From Penicillium oxalicum (taxonomy: Eukaryota > Ascomycota > Eurotiomycetes > Eurotiales > Aspergillaceae): DNA of 64,000 nt. Both the position numbers and the translations under genes were made by a program. Shown one piece after another: positions 51,025 to 62,486 of the stretch. Each line of letters starts with the position of its first letter. The first letter of the stretch is position 1. The notes beneath the pieces were generated by a model. The model saw nothing but the letters and a program-made list of their open reading frames with translations. It had not been told where the DNA came from and did not search any database. Location: contig NC_064653.1 in the NCBI RefSeq assembly GCF_001723175.1, forward strand, positions 1,116,001-1,180,000, written 5' to 3'.

Positions 51025-54000
51025 GGTTGCGGGCTCTGTGTTGCCGCGGGCCCGCCTGGAGCAACGGATCAGAGGAAGGAGGCGTCTTGCAGAGAAATAA
51101 AAGTTTGTGCAGAAGGGTGGTCAATGTTGTCTCGCGCGTTGTTCGTCCAGGCCCTGGGTGATGGTATGTTGAGGATGTGGGATCGTCTCTTCGTCACGTC
51201 GTTAAGTTCGAGGCTGCTGCTCATGTGTTGAATATCGGTATGGAGACAAGGGCCCGGTGATCCGATCCAGCGTAGCCGTGAGCTCCTGAAAATTGGACAG
51301 GCGAAAATTTTGATCGCTTTCCACGTGAAGTAAAGCCGGAATAGAGGGGGGGGCGAAAGGCTTGCAGTGGTTGTAGTGAGTGGGTAGATGAGGAGGGGTT
51401 GAGAGTGAGAGGAAGATTCAATAAAAGACTGGGGAAGAAGGATCGAGAAAAGAGAGTCCAGAGTCTGGAGAGGGGGGAAAATACAGTACTGTCGGCTGGA
51501 TGTATCATGATGGTATGGCTGGTACTTTTGTCTCGGAATTGAGTGGAGACGAGCGGTTTCAATACGGAAACGCGGCCCAGGGACGACTTGGCCAGGTGAT
51601 GCACCGTTTGACGGTAATGTTTCTGCAGACGAAGACCGAAGAGGCCCAAACGGGCGGCCAACATCAAACTAGCGCGGCGCGGAGGATCCTGCCATGACCC
51701 ATCGCTCATGATTTCTGATTACCCACATTTTGGCGTCCCTCCACCAAGCCCATGGACCACCAAAAAGTCTGGAAGATGGAAAACTACAGACTGTACGTGA
51801 TGCTCCAATTGAGGCGGGACCGAGATTCCGACATCACCTGGAAGCCATACGCATGGACTACGATGTCCTGGGAATTTGGGCGACTCCCTAAGCTCCGTGA
51901 GGCTCGAATGCATAAATGGCAATGAACGGCACCGTTCACAGATGTTCGTCTTGTCCAGGATCCCCTATCTTAGAGCGGCGCGCTTTGGCGGTGGACGGAC
52001 CGGTAGAGACCCCCAAAGTTGACGTTGACAATGCTGGAAAGCCTCGAACGGGCATCAATATGTCAAACTGTCGATAATCGTCGCAGGCTGACTGCAGTAC
52101 CGCTGGCCAATGATTTGTGTGACGGTAGCAGGATCATTGACGACCAGGGTCACCATCTGTAGTGCTCACGGGAACGATCAACAACACGGACAGTGGTATA
52201 TCGCGAGCCTCCACTCTGAGCGGTGTGATCGATGAGAGAAACCCATGCTATGTCCACCAGGAAACAGTTACGCGATGGGTGTGTCAACTTCGTGGTGTCA
52301 GATCTGGACATTCGAATCATCTAGTCAGCGAACACGGACACATGGATAGCATCGAAGCAGCCAATATGTGTTAGTGGGCTTCGTAAGCATACTGCGACCC
52401 AACCAGTGTAGTCCGTCTTCCATACTCCACGATATATTCGTGGATAATACCTGGGTCGCAAGGGTTTGACATGAGATCCCAACTCTAGCGTAGTAGCACT
52501 GTTCGGTTGGTTTCCCAAACGCATGCCTCCGTCAATTTCCAGCGGTCCACCTTCAAACTGAAAAACAAAACAAAAAAAAAGAAGCACAATCACAAACACG
52601 AGCGGCTTTCAAGAAATTGTCACGTCGAGATCTGAGACGTTTTTCTCCCTACAATCTGTAATGTTTGGAGATCCTCTCGGCCGACCATGCATGAGATGAA
52701 CCCTCATTATGTCTCCGCATGGATGGCGCATAATGGGTACCTCCTCGATCTTCCCATTGATCACCAGCGGCCACCATTCCTAAGATGGGGATGACACGTA
52801 ACGGTCGCTCTTACTTCCTTGGCTGTGACCACATAGAGCTGATGAGCTAATCATTCTTTCGGGCTCTCTTGGATGTGGGCTGATGACAGCACTATAACAG
52901 GACGTACAAAAGTACCCGTCGGGGACTCGGGGATCTGACACCTTGGCATAGACCCCGATGCTAGCGGGGGAAGCCCTGCACTGTTAGTATATTATTGTGT
53001 ACTGTAATTTCTTATTCCTGTGGGCCAAGGCGATACCCACTAGAGCCATGCACGTACTTGGCCGCTCCAATGTGAACGGATCTCCTGTGGATGTCGGGCG
53101 ATCTCTCGACGCGGAAGACCGGGATAGACCGTGCCTTGGAATGCAGTCGTGCCGATCTCGTCGATCGCGTCGTCTGATTTGTGTTCCGCTGCTGATCAGC
53201 AGCTCTTTTTGCTAGTTTAAGCGGCTTGTTTGGCACCCGCAGGCGCGCCGGAGCGGCATCTTTGAACAAGCAAAGTACACAGATCACATTCTTCCCCATT
53301 GCAACTCGGGAGCACATGCAGCAAATGTCAACGGGCGCTTGAGGTCTGGACCGCTGTTCACCATTGCAGGCTTGAACTCAGTAGACCTATAACCATATTC
53401 TGAAGGGCAGAGTACAACTCACGATGACCAACTCAGTCGACCTACAGCACCGAGGTCGAGTTCTCGGCCCGCCACACCATCCCGTCATGAACGCGTCCAA
53501 AGAGATATAGCTTTGCAAGTGTGAGCGTTTCGAAGTAGGTCACACTGGCCAGTTGAGCTGCAGCCCAGCTCTTTTCCCGGGAAGATTGAAGTTGTGTATC
53601 AAAATGATCAAATTGGGCGTTTCAACATGCGGATACACGCACGCCGAATCGAAGGGGTATGCAGGTCGATGGAGATGGAAATCACCTGCGTGGTCGCACG
53701 TGCACCTCATCGGGTCATCAAAATCGCTCAAGCACTCGAACAAAACGCCAGAGTCGAAGCTTGATCGATCGTGAGATCCGTGTGGCTACCCACAAGATGA
53801 CACTCGATGATTTCCTTTGGATTCCAGGATTCATAATCACCCGGCCAAAAGTTGCAAGAGTGAAACGCTTTCTGTGATAAACGCACAGGGTCAAAAGCAA
53901 TACAAAAGAAAGAGCACATTTCATTCACTAAACCTTGGAAACCGAAATTCCGAATCAGGCTGATTGGCTTTGAAACCATGGCACCTTCGCAGATCTTCGG

Positions 54001-55987
54001 TAGAATATCGGCCGTGCGTAGGTAGTCTCTCAAAGCGCATGGAGGGCGTTGGATCCGGGCAACCAGCATGATGTGTAACACTGGATCATCTACAGTCATG
54101 CGCAGCCATTTTCTAGTGTATGGAGTCAATCCTGACACTAGACCTCCTCCATTCAAGCTCAAGCTTAGGCATTTTGTCTCTATGCGCAGCTATGGGCGAA
54201 TGAGACGTAATTCCCGTCTGGAGTATAGAATCATCATTTGCTGCTTTGGCTTTGCATTGTATTCCACCTAGGAGGGAAACAGTGGACTGAAAGTCTCTCG
54301 AGACCAAGTTACGACAGAGTCTTAGAAAGCGGGTGGAGTCCTGCGCTTCCAACCTGAGAATTCATGCTAAGCACGCAACGTCTGAAGAGACCGGAAATTA
54401 TCCAAATAAGTACATCCAACTTGCGCAAAGAGCAAGGCTTCCCATTTTTCTGATAGGAAGCTCTAGATACTCGAGATCGAACTGAAGGGCGCCTCTGAAT
54501 GATCTTGACTACCTTTTAGCCGAGAAATGTATATTTCATTGGAGGCCCCCACGAAACAGATCTAGTTCCATAGATATCCGTAAGCGCACAGTTGTCCAAG
54601 CACCGGGCATCCATTGTACTTCATACAGTGCAAGGGCAGATCCCCGCCCGTTATAAATCGACCTCTAAAGCGCTATAGAACTCGTTATGTGTCGTCTCCA
54701 TCCAAATTAGATACCCCTCTCGTCTGAAGCATCGTCGAGTCACCAGGCTCACCAGCTGACAATCTCAATGGCGAGCTTCGAGGAGATTAAGGCTCACCCT
54801 ACCGGCACGAGGTTCATCACTGATAGAATTTGACCAAGTTTAGATGGTGTAAGTCAGATACCTAGGTAGGTACATGAAAACTAGCCCTTTTAAAGTCTCC
54901 CGAGTGTCTCTTTCTATACATTTCAGGTATCTCCCGGTCTGAATCACATCTTTACACTCTAAATTAAAAGGCACTGAACCACCCAGAGTTTCATGTAGGT
55001 GCTTTTCACGCTGTGAACCCCAAATTTTCGGAGTCATCTACACCTATTTATCAAGAATCGCAACCTCAAATTGAGTACCGAGCAGTGAGATTTGATTGGT
55101 ACCTTGTCCAGTCGAGACTGGATCCTGCGGGATAGTATACTGCAAGGTTGGCTCCAACCTTAATTCGACATGTAATCTTACACCTGAAGCCTTACATAGT
55201 ACTATGTGGTGACTCAAAATCATTTGTGTTCCTTGGGCTTCAAGGGTGTTCATCAAGGGCGACACTGATAACCAAGCATTCATTGCAACCCATATCCTTC
55301 CACTCGGTCAAGTGTGCTCAATTTCATATCACGTCAGAATCTTGCAATATTAAAGACATCAGCGCATCGGAGAACATCCATTTCCACGACTGTTACCGCT
55401 ATATAATTTCCATTTTTGCACTGGTATGGACTACCGAAATGATTTCTGAGCCTCCAGATAGGTGAAATTCGATGGTCCTCACGACTAGGTCAAAAGTCAG
55501 CGTCTATGTGCTCAGTGAAGCCATTGACGCTAATGAAACTCTAACTGTTCGTCAAGGGCTGATGGACCACGTCATCAATTCAGCTTCCTTTACCGGGACA
55601 CTTCTAAAAAGTCCACAATCTCACTGTTTTGCCCTTCAATATAAGCGAGATTCAGTCAGGCCGGGTCTAGAATCACCATTGAGGCTTGGTCTTCGAGAAG
55701 CTCTGGACTTGAGGAGGCTCTGGGATGAAGTGATATTGTAGGTTGACTATCTGCGCGCTTGAGCAGCATTCATCATTGTCTATGTCCCGGAAGCAAGAGA
55801 ACTGGGCACATATCGAGGCTACCTTACTGCTTACTTTTGCAAAAGTAAAGACGCTGAAAAAAAAAAGATAGAATTTTTCTATCTACCGCAAAGAGAAACA
55901 AAACAAAACAAGTAAACCAAGAGACAGGAAGACCAAGACCAGCTCAGTCAACCTTCTCTCTCGCCAACCCCCCAAGGGAAACGAGAC
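51025..55987. other. Gene-free stretch, 5.0 kb
   Basis: The upstream region of the 350-aa gene, plus sequence that looks like plain intergenic DNA. A 144-codon minus-strand frame (53728-54162) and two plus-strand frames near 55.1-55.7 kb have no recognisable motif and are within chance expectation. No mobile element was recognised. Confidence 0.5.
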
Positions 55988-56652
55988 TCAGGCATTTTTG
56001 CCTTTTACCCACGTCCCCTTCCACCCCTCCACCGCGTTCCGGACGGCCTGTCCAGCTTCCATGACCGCCTTGTGAGCAGCCAGAGAGGCCTGAAACTTGG
56101 CCTCGAAGTCCGCGAGTTTGTCCGCCAGCTCCTTGGCGAACACCACGTTGACAGACAACGCGGCAGCTTCCTCGACAGGGTCGTCGGGAAGAGGAGCAGG
56201 CGTGGGACGACGACGGCCCGAGGTTCTCGTCCGCTTCATGGGCGGCTCGCTGCTGGGGGCAGCGGCAGCCCGAGCAGCGGCAGACGAAGGACCAGGGTCC
56301 GCCGTTGCGGCGCGTTTCCGACCCTGATAGGTTGGGGTTTTAGTATCAAATGAAGACGGCTGGTGGTTTTAAAGGTGGTCATATCGATTGATACACATAC
56401 CTGGACTGGTTCCAGGGCCGGTGCTGCCGTGGCGGCAGCGGGGAGAGGAGGGTCAGCCGGCGTGGCTGAAGAAGAGTCGCGGTGTGTGCACCGCTTCTTT
56501 TTTTTTGGCATGCAGCGCACGCCAGCTTCTTCTCTTTAGCCTCGACCCGCGAGGCTGCATGAAAGAAAGGGCTGATATGAGCATGATGTTCGAATGAGGA
56601 AGGGATCAATGGATGGGAGGTACTTACCGGCCTTGCCCTTTTGAGGGGCCAT
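55988..56652 (-). CDS. Small basic protein with half of a Zn2Cys6 motif; frame broken in an A9 run
   Basis: Minus-strand exons: 56652-56628, 56554-56401 and 56323-55988; the splice sites are good. Exon 2 begins with SRVEAKEKKLACAACQKK. It then loses frame in a run of nine A's (about 56498-56506). With one more A it would read CAACQKKKKRCTHRDSSS and join in frame to the rest (171 aa in total). CX2CX6C is the first half of a Zn2Cys6 cluster; no second half follows. The middle is Ala/Pro-rich with GRKR and MKRTRTSGRRR basic runs. The C-terminus (EEAAALSVNVVFAKELADKLADFEAKF) is helical. The break may be an assembly error or a true mutation. An alternative acceptor at 56532 would keep frame but has weak context and loses the Cys motif. 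Function unknown; nuclear location inferred. Confidence 0.62.
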
Positions 56653-57554
56653 GGTAGAACCAACGAGTCTTGGGTTGCTCGATCGTAGTAGGAGTTGGTT
56701 TGGATGAAAGGAGGGAATTGGATCAAAGGCGGATTGTGGGAGGCATTTATAGCTATCCTGAAGCTCTATGTAGCAGCTCCCTCCATATCCAAGCGATGAG
56801 CTGGCGCCTACATCAGTGTAGGTAGGATCCAGATGTTTGCCAGACAGTAGGAAGGTTGAACTTGCCTCATACCTTAGGGCGTTGGTAGCTGAGCGTAGGC
56901 AAACTGATGCCTCAGTTAAAACTATGTGCGATATCAAAAGGCATGCCGAACAGCCGTAGTTAGAGGGTTTGCTCATTTCCAAAAGCGGATTGAATATAGA
57001 AATGGACTAGTGCCTGACGACAAATCAGACCAAGGTGAGTGGTGGGTAATAGAGAGATGAAGGTTCCATCACTCGCTCAGAAGCTTTGAAGTTCAGATTG
57101 TGAGAGAATGGAGAGCTTGCTGGCAAGGCTGGAAGGCAGAAAAAGTCCTGCCACTATTCCCAAAATGGGCATGATACAATCACACTTTCGAAAACACTCC
57201 AGGCTGCAGCAGCCCATCTCATTTCCCAAATAGGGAATCAATATCACAGTGTCAAACAAAGACTTGCAGCGCATGAGATTTGCTGTGGCCGAGAGTCAGT
57301 CTCGTTCAACGACGCAGTGTCGAGACCTAGCGCAGCCAGGAATTTGGATAGAATGGTGAGGAAGAATTGACACGCGGAGTGCGTGAGTCGTTTGTGCATA
57401 TCCCTTTGACTTGTGGCTGAAGAGAAATTTTGAATTCTGCCCCTATCATGCACAAAGCACGATATTCGGGCAATTGTGGAAATCTTTTTTTGGAATCCAG
57501 CATGAACAATCGAAGCAGTTTGATATATTGACATAGTACTCTCAATTACATCTA
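56653..57554. other. Intergenic, 0.9 kb
   Basis: The promoter of the small basic protein gene (which points left) and the 3' flank of the ferroxidase gene. No gene was seen. Confidence 0.5.
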
Positions 57555-59405
57555 TCAAGATCGGACACTGTCCGCAGACGCGACCTCGTCCGGCTGTTGT
57601 GTGGTCGTTTTTTTCTTCGCCTCCTTGATACCGGATACACCGTACATGGTGATAAAGGCAATACCAAGGAATGCCGATACGCAAGAAAAGACGAGGGCTA
57701 CAATACCCTTAGCCGTGAATCCTGCGGGCAGCCACCCCTTCTGCTTGTTCTGACCGGACAGATCAAGAAAGTCTTGTGTGTTTCCGGCCGCATTTCCTTC
57801 CCACGCGACCCCGGCGGCCCTGCAGACATCGTAATGATTCTGCGGGATTGTTGTTCTTTCCTGCATCTGCACAGGTGCCTCGATAAAAGTCATGCCCAGC
57901 CCTTGCTCTAAATGCCAGTCGATGTGGCAGTGGAACAGCCAAACTCCTGGATTATCGGCCACGAAGCGAATGACAAAGTAGCCTTGAGGTGGAAGGACGA
58001 ACGTGTCTCGGCGGGCCGGGTACTTGGGGAATTCGGTATGGTTGTTGGGGTCGTAGACCAGCGGATCGCCGTCTGCATAGTCATAGAAGTGTCTGCCGTA
58101 GGAGGGGGCACGATCGACGAGCTGGAAATTGTGCCCGTGCAGATGGAAAGGATGAGAACCGCCATCGCCGTTATTAAGAATGATCTCAACGACTTGATTG
58201 TGACCCAGAACCATGGAATGCGTGAAATCACCGTAAATCTCAGCATTTGTGGCCAAATCACCGGAGGACAGCACGGTGTAGAGCGTGGGTACTTTGGGCT
58301 TGGTGTAGGAGATATCGTTGATTACGGCGTAGCCGGCGCCATCGTCGAGATTGACCATGGCCACGGTAAGATCGAGGACCAGATCAGCCTCGGGGAGTAA
58401 TTCCATCCGATCATGGGGAACGAGAATCATATCATCAATCGGATCGAGGTCGGACGCAACTTCCACGGGCATAATGGCTTGTGGGTGGTCAGCGTCCTTG
58501 TTGTATTCAAGCCAATTGGTATGATTGAGCTGGAGATCTGAGGGGATGAGATCCAGCAGCATCGAGTCTGCCACGGTGACAATCGGATAATTCTTCTCCG
58601 TGGAATTTTTGGTCGTGACCAAAATGGCATATCGCTGTGCGACTGAAATATACAACATTTCTGCCTCTTTGGGCTCGGTATAGACACCATCGATCTCGAC
58701 AATCTGAAACGTGTGATCTTCGATGTAGAAGTACTGTGCCACAAATGCACCGACATTGGCCAGCCGCAAGAGATAAGTTTTGCCAGGCTCCACAGAAAGA
58801 TTCACGTTCTGAGTATCGTTAAACAAGAACGCATTCGGGACAGGCTCAGCACCTGTCGGGTTGGTTTTGTCGATGAATCGAATGTCTTCGACCATCTCAT
58901 GATACCAATCGCTCATTGTGATGGTAAACTCCTCGTCGTACATGTCGTTAAAGTACGCATCCTTGTCGTGGACAATGAGCGCCTGGCGATACCCATCGGG
59001 ATAGCAAAAGTCGGTGTGGCAATGATACCAGTATGTGCCATTCTGGTTCACTGTGAAGTTGTAGGTGATAGAGGCCCCTGGCACGACCGGACACTGAGTG
59101 ACCATGGACGGGCCGTCCATGTTGTTGGTGGAGTTTTGAAACATGCCGTGGAAATGAATCGAGGTACTGTGCGTCCCGAGGCCATTGTACATGTTCACCA
59201 CGAGCTGGTCGCCTTTGTCGACCTCAATGACGGGGAGGGGCCATTGGCCGTTAATACCGACAACCTGGCGCTCGTGCAAGCCATCCGGGTTCGCATTAAC
59301 CCAAGTGACATTAAAATCGTAGGTTACTGTCTTTGCCTGCGTGTATTGAACAATGAACAGAGCAGCGACAAAGCGTGCCAGCAGCCGGCTTATTGAAGTC
59401 GCCAT
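57555..59405 (-). CDS. fetC: Fet3-type multicopper ferroxidase
   Basis: A 616-aa intronless minus-strand gene. The protein oxidises Fe(II) at the outer face of the plasma membrane and passes Fe(III) to the Ftr1 permease. A signal peptide covers residues 1-24, then three cupredoxin domains, then one C-terminal TM helix (about 564-589) and a short basic cytosolic tail. All four copper-binding motifs are present: HFHG (84-87), WYHCH (126-130), HPFHLHGH (418-425) and HCHIDWHLEQGLGM (492-505). Glu187 in TGAEPVPN corresponds to the Fe(II)-specificity Glu185 of yeast Fet3, which argues for a ferroxidase rather than a laccase. Many NXT/S sites fit a glycosylated ectodomain. I start at the ATG at 59405 because it gives the signal peptide; the longer upstream frame does not. 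The permease gene lies upstream in the same direction. Confidence 0.95.
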   Translation of the reverse strand: MATSISRLLARFVAALFIVQYTQAKTVTYDFNVTWVNANPDGLHERQVVGINGQWPLPVIEVDKGDQLVVNMYNGLGTHSTSIHFHGMFQNSTNNMDGPSMVTQCPVVPGASITYNFTVNQNGTYWYHCHTDFCYPDGYRQALIVHDKDAYFNDMYDEEFTITMSDWYHEMVEDIRFIDKTNPTGAEPVPNAFLFNDTQNVNLSVEPGKTYLLRLANVGAFVAQYFYIEDHTFQIVEIDGVYTEPKEAEMLYISVAQRYAILVTTKNSTEKNYPIVTVADSMLLDLIPSDLQLNHTNWLEYNKDADHPQAIMPVEVASDLDPIDDMILVPHDRMELLPEADLVLDLTVAMVNLDDGAGYAVINDISYTKPKVPTLYTVLSSGDLATNAEIYGDFTHSMVLGHNQVVEIILNNGDGGSHPFHLHGHNFQLVDRAPSYGRHFYDYADGDPLVYDPNNHTEFPKYPARRDTFVLPPQGYFVIRFVADNPGVWLFHCHIDWHLEQGLGMTFIEAPVQMQERTTIPQNHYDVCRAAGVAWEGNAAGNTQDFLDLSGQNKQKGWLPAGFTAKGIVALVFSCVSAFLGIAFITMYGVSGIKEAKKKTTTQQPDEVASADSVRS

Positions 59406-59685
59406 GGCCGTAAGAACTCCCCAAGTTCTCGGTATAGCACTTTCAGGATAATTAGGGAGGAGAATGTGAGGCTCAAAGCAAAATTCGGGGAAGTAGAAAT
59501 AGAAAGCAGGACAAATCGGAGAAATGTCTGGGAGGACGGATGGGAACGGCACGATCACGATGTGAATTGCTCCAGGTCAAGCCACCCAAGAGGATTCGTC
59601 CCACTTCAGGCCTCTGTGTGGCACTGGAGGACGAGCGCATGTGGGTTTTTTTTTTTTTTTTCGCAAGACCGGACAGATTCGGTCA

Positions 59686-59699
59686 TGATAAGATTATCA
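59686..59699. promoter_or_regulatory. Inverted pair of GATAA cores, 0.28 kb upstream of fetC
   Basis: TGATAAGATTATCA holds two inverted TGATAA half-sites separated by 2 nt. Iron genes in Aspergillus are repressed by the GATA factor SreA (reported site ATCWGATAA). This is not an exact match, so assignment to SreA is inference. Confidence 0.4.
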
Positions 59700-60021
59700 A
59701 TCTCTGCTCGAGGCATGATCCCGTGTGTCCTTGCGTTTCCACCGGCTCCGGCACGGGGCGCAAACCAACACACGAGAGGGCGAAGGAAAAGAAGAACCAC
59801 AAAAATTCGGTCCCCGGTCAAGGAGGCGCCGTGAAATGCAAATTTCACAGCCCGTTCCACCGCTTGGCACAGGCCTCGAGGGATCAAGTGGATGGACTGG
59901 GCGCTCTAAACCCAGAGAGACCTTCGACAAGGTGGGCCCACTGGCTATAATGCGAGCACCAGCTGCATGGTCTTTACGACCACGCGACCATGCGTTGGGA
60001 GTTCTTTTTGGGGGGGGGGGG

Positions 60022-60032
60022 TTATCTTATCC
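60022..60032 (-). promoter_or_regulatory. Tandem GATAAGATAA, 0.6 kb upstream of fetC
   Basis: The minus strand reads GGATAAGATAA: two direct GATAA cores, the second within ATAAGATAA, one mismatch from ATCWGATAA. It is a plausible GATA-factor site beside an iron-uptake gene. Confidence 0.4.
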
Positions 60033-61068
60033 AGGTATGTCCATTTCTCTGAAGACTCGAGGGTCGTGGTCTTGGCAAAGTGGGATCGATCATTTTTAGC
60101 TGTGTGCCGCGTGGTGATCGAAAATACGTGCATGCAGTAAGGTAGTCCCACCCACCAGGGTGCCAACCCTGGTAGCCAAGCCTATTTACGCTCTCGACCC
60201 TTCATCGCCTAGAAGACCCTTAGACCTTGGCAATGAGCTTGAGCGGGGACAGACTGAAATGGAAGTTCTCCCAGGTCAGCGATCGTCCGACAGGCCGAAG
60301 TAAAGGGCAACTCTTAACCTGTGCAGACCCTGCAGAGCACAGACACGCTCACCATTGCGCGTATCTGATTGATTTGATTGATTAGCCGAGACGGCCGAAA
60401 CTGGATTTGGTGGCTTGCTGTTGCGCTGGTAATCTGATGTCCTGTGGGGAAGTCGATTGGAGAGCCACGAAAATTGGAAGGATGAAACCGAAGAAGAACC
60501 AAAGTTGAATAATACTGTGACAGCGATTTCAAAATTTGCAAAACAGCGTTGAATAATAATGCATTTAAAGTTTGTACAAAGCAAGGCCTGGGGGCAGGGG
60601 GAAAAGTTCACACAGGTACGCATAATTGACTGTGACTCACTCGGTGCGCTGTCTCTCCCTGCACACCTAATATCACAGGTGATGAAAACACCACCAGCAC
60701 CTCCTCTCTTGTTATAAACCATAGTGATGATTTGCACACGTAGGTCAATTTAGAAAGGCAACTTTCGATTGCAAAGAGTCCCCTCAGCCACGGGGGTCAA
60801 GCTGATGGTGCAGAGCGAAGAGGTGTGGCGAGATCGGAGAAGGTCTGTAACTCTGGACCCTGTTGTCTTTTCCTCCATCCCCGTGACCAAAACAACACGA
60901 GGAAGTCGCGTTTCCTCGTACCGGAATTGCGATCCCCACAATGTTTCCCTCCCGTCTCCATCCTGACTAGGACAATTTCGCTGAATTTAAGATTTCGTTT
61001 TGATATCGTTACACATAGATTCTAACAACAGGCCAAAAGTCTCGCTTTCATTCCCGGCAGCCTTTGAC

Positions 61069-62486
61069 CTAGGGTCGAGCGACAGTGGACACAGCTGTGC
61101 CAGCACTTTTCTCGTTGTGCAGCACGCCGGCTTCGAGATTGTCTCCCTGGATGCGAGACGGTCCAGCAGTGGCAGGTTCATCCGAATAAGGCTCATCCCA
61201 CTTGGTGCGGAACACAAATGCCTTGGCCCGACCCTTGCTTCGCGCGAGCTTCTTCACGGCCGGGTCCAGGTATGGCAGAGGTCCGTTGCGCTCGCGCCAC
61301 ATCATCAGGCCATAGCCGACCATCACAGCGATCCAGTAAAAGTTATATGCGAGAACGGATCCCACAGTCGCCGAGTTGGTCCAGCCAAATAAAGCATTGA
61401 AGATACCCCAGCCACCACCACCACCGATGAGAGGATTGCAGCAGTTGACATGCCACACACTTTGGTCAATATCGTACGATCCCGGACCAGAGCCGGTCTC
61501 GGCAGAGTCTCCGCCCACCTTGTGGTTCCAAGTATTGTTTTCCAAGAACCAGACACCGCGCGAGAAGAGACCAGCGGCTACCAAGTATAAGAAGCAAGTG
61601 GAGATGATCAAGAAGATTTGCATCGATGTTTCGCGACCGCCGCTATAAACAAAGCCTTTGGTCAGTATTTGATTCCAGAAGAGCTCAAACAAGACGCCAA
61701 CAAATATAGGAGGGGGAGATGACCAACCGATAGATAATGTATCCAACCACGAATCCTGCGAGCAAGCCGCAGAACACCGCCAACGGGAAAGACGAGGCGG
61801 GAAGACCCAGGCCAACACCACCCACGTAGATGACTGCCTCGAGGCCTTCACGCAGGACGGTGATGAAAGGTAGCATAAACATCACATATTTTTCAGACCA
61901 GCGCTTGATCCGTCCCCCCGAAGATTCATTGGGGTTACGTTCATGGCTCAAAGCCTTGGCCAGCTTAACGCGCCACTTCTCTTGGATTTTGGAGACCCGC
62001 AGCAGGGCGGCACCCATGATGGTGATGATGATCGCTGCAATGATACCCAGTACGCCCTCCCAGATATCCTCCGTGGCGGAGAAGGTATCAGTGCCGAGGC
62101 CATAAAAGGCACCGATCATGCCGGCGCCGATCGCCAGACAGATACCGACACCCAATGCACATCCCAGCCAAACCTATTGCGCAAGACCAGTTTGTCAGAG
62201 GAATGCCATGTCGCAGATCTTGAAGAGGAACTTACTTGTTTGACGAGCCTTTTATACGTCGTCTTGTCTTCTTCATTTCCCAGGGTCTGCTTCAGAAAGG
62301 CCAGCAGAACGGAAACAACCACGGTTGTTTCCAAACATTCTCGAAAGAGAATGAAGAACACTATGGCAGTACTGGATATTAGCTGTGGACAGTTGGAAAC
62401 GACCGATACCAGCAATTGATGAGGCGGATCATGCATCCTCTGAACAAAGCCGTACCTGTAACTGCGAATACTGGATTGGCACCCAT
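61069..62486 (-). CDS. ftrA: Ftr1-type high-affinity iron permease
   Basis: Predicted 391-aa polytopic plasma-membrane permease that takes up Fe(III) delivered by the Fet3-type ferroxidase. Minus-strand exons: 62486-62456, 62360-62236, 62173-61728 and 61642-61069. The 31-nt first exon gives MGANPVFAVT, which joins VFFILFRECLE; that restores the family N-terminus and sets the start. Two REXXE iron motifs are visible: RECLE (17-21, TM1) and REGLE (160-164, TM4). The later segments QIFLIISTCFLYLVAAGLFS and WHVNCCNP are typical of Ftr1. The third intron uses a less usual GTTGGT donor but joins CG|C GGC GGT in frame. The C-terminal tail is hydrophilic. It pairs with the ferroxidase gene 1.7 kb downstream in the same orientation, which supports the reductive iron assimilation role. 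Confidence 0.95.

Larger units (their letters stand above)
59406..61068. other. Promoter region of the ferroxidase gene, 1.7 kb
   Basis: The region lies between the ftrA stop and the ferroxidase start. It holds a T-run (about 59646-59661), a G12 run (60010-60021) and two clustered GATA-core sites listed separately. No gene could be supported. Confidence 0.6.

Noticed and set aside
53728..54162. A 144-codon minus-strand open frame
   Set aside because: No motif, no splice partner and well within chance length.
58713..59396. A 227-codon open frame antisense to the ferroxidase gene
   Set aside because: It lies opposite the signal peptide and cupredoxin coding region and has no protein likeness.
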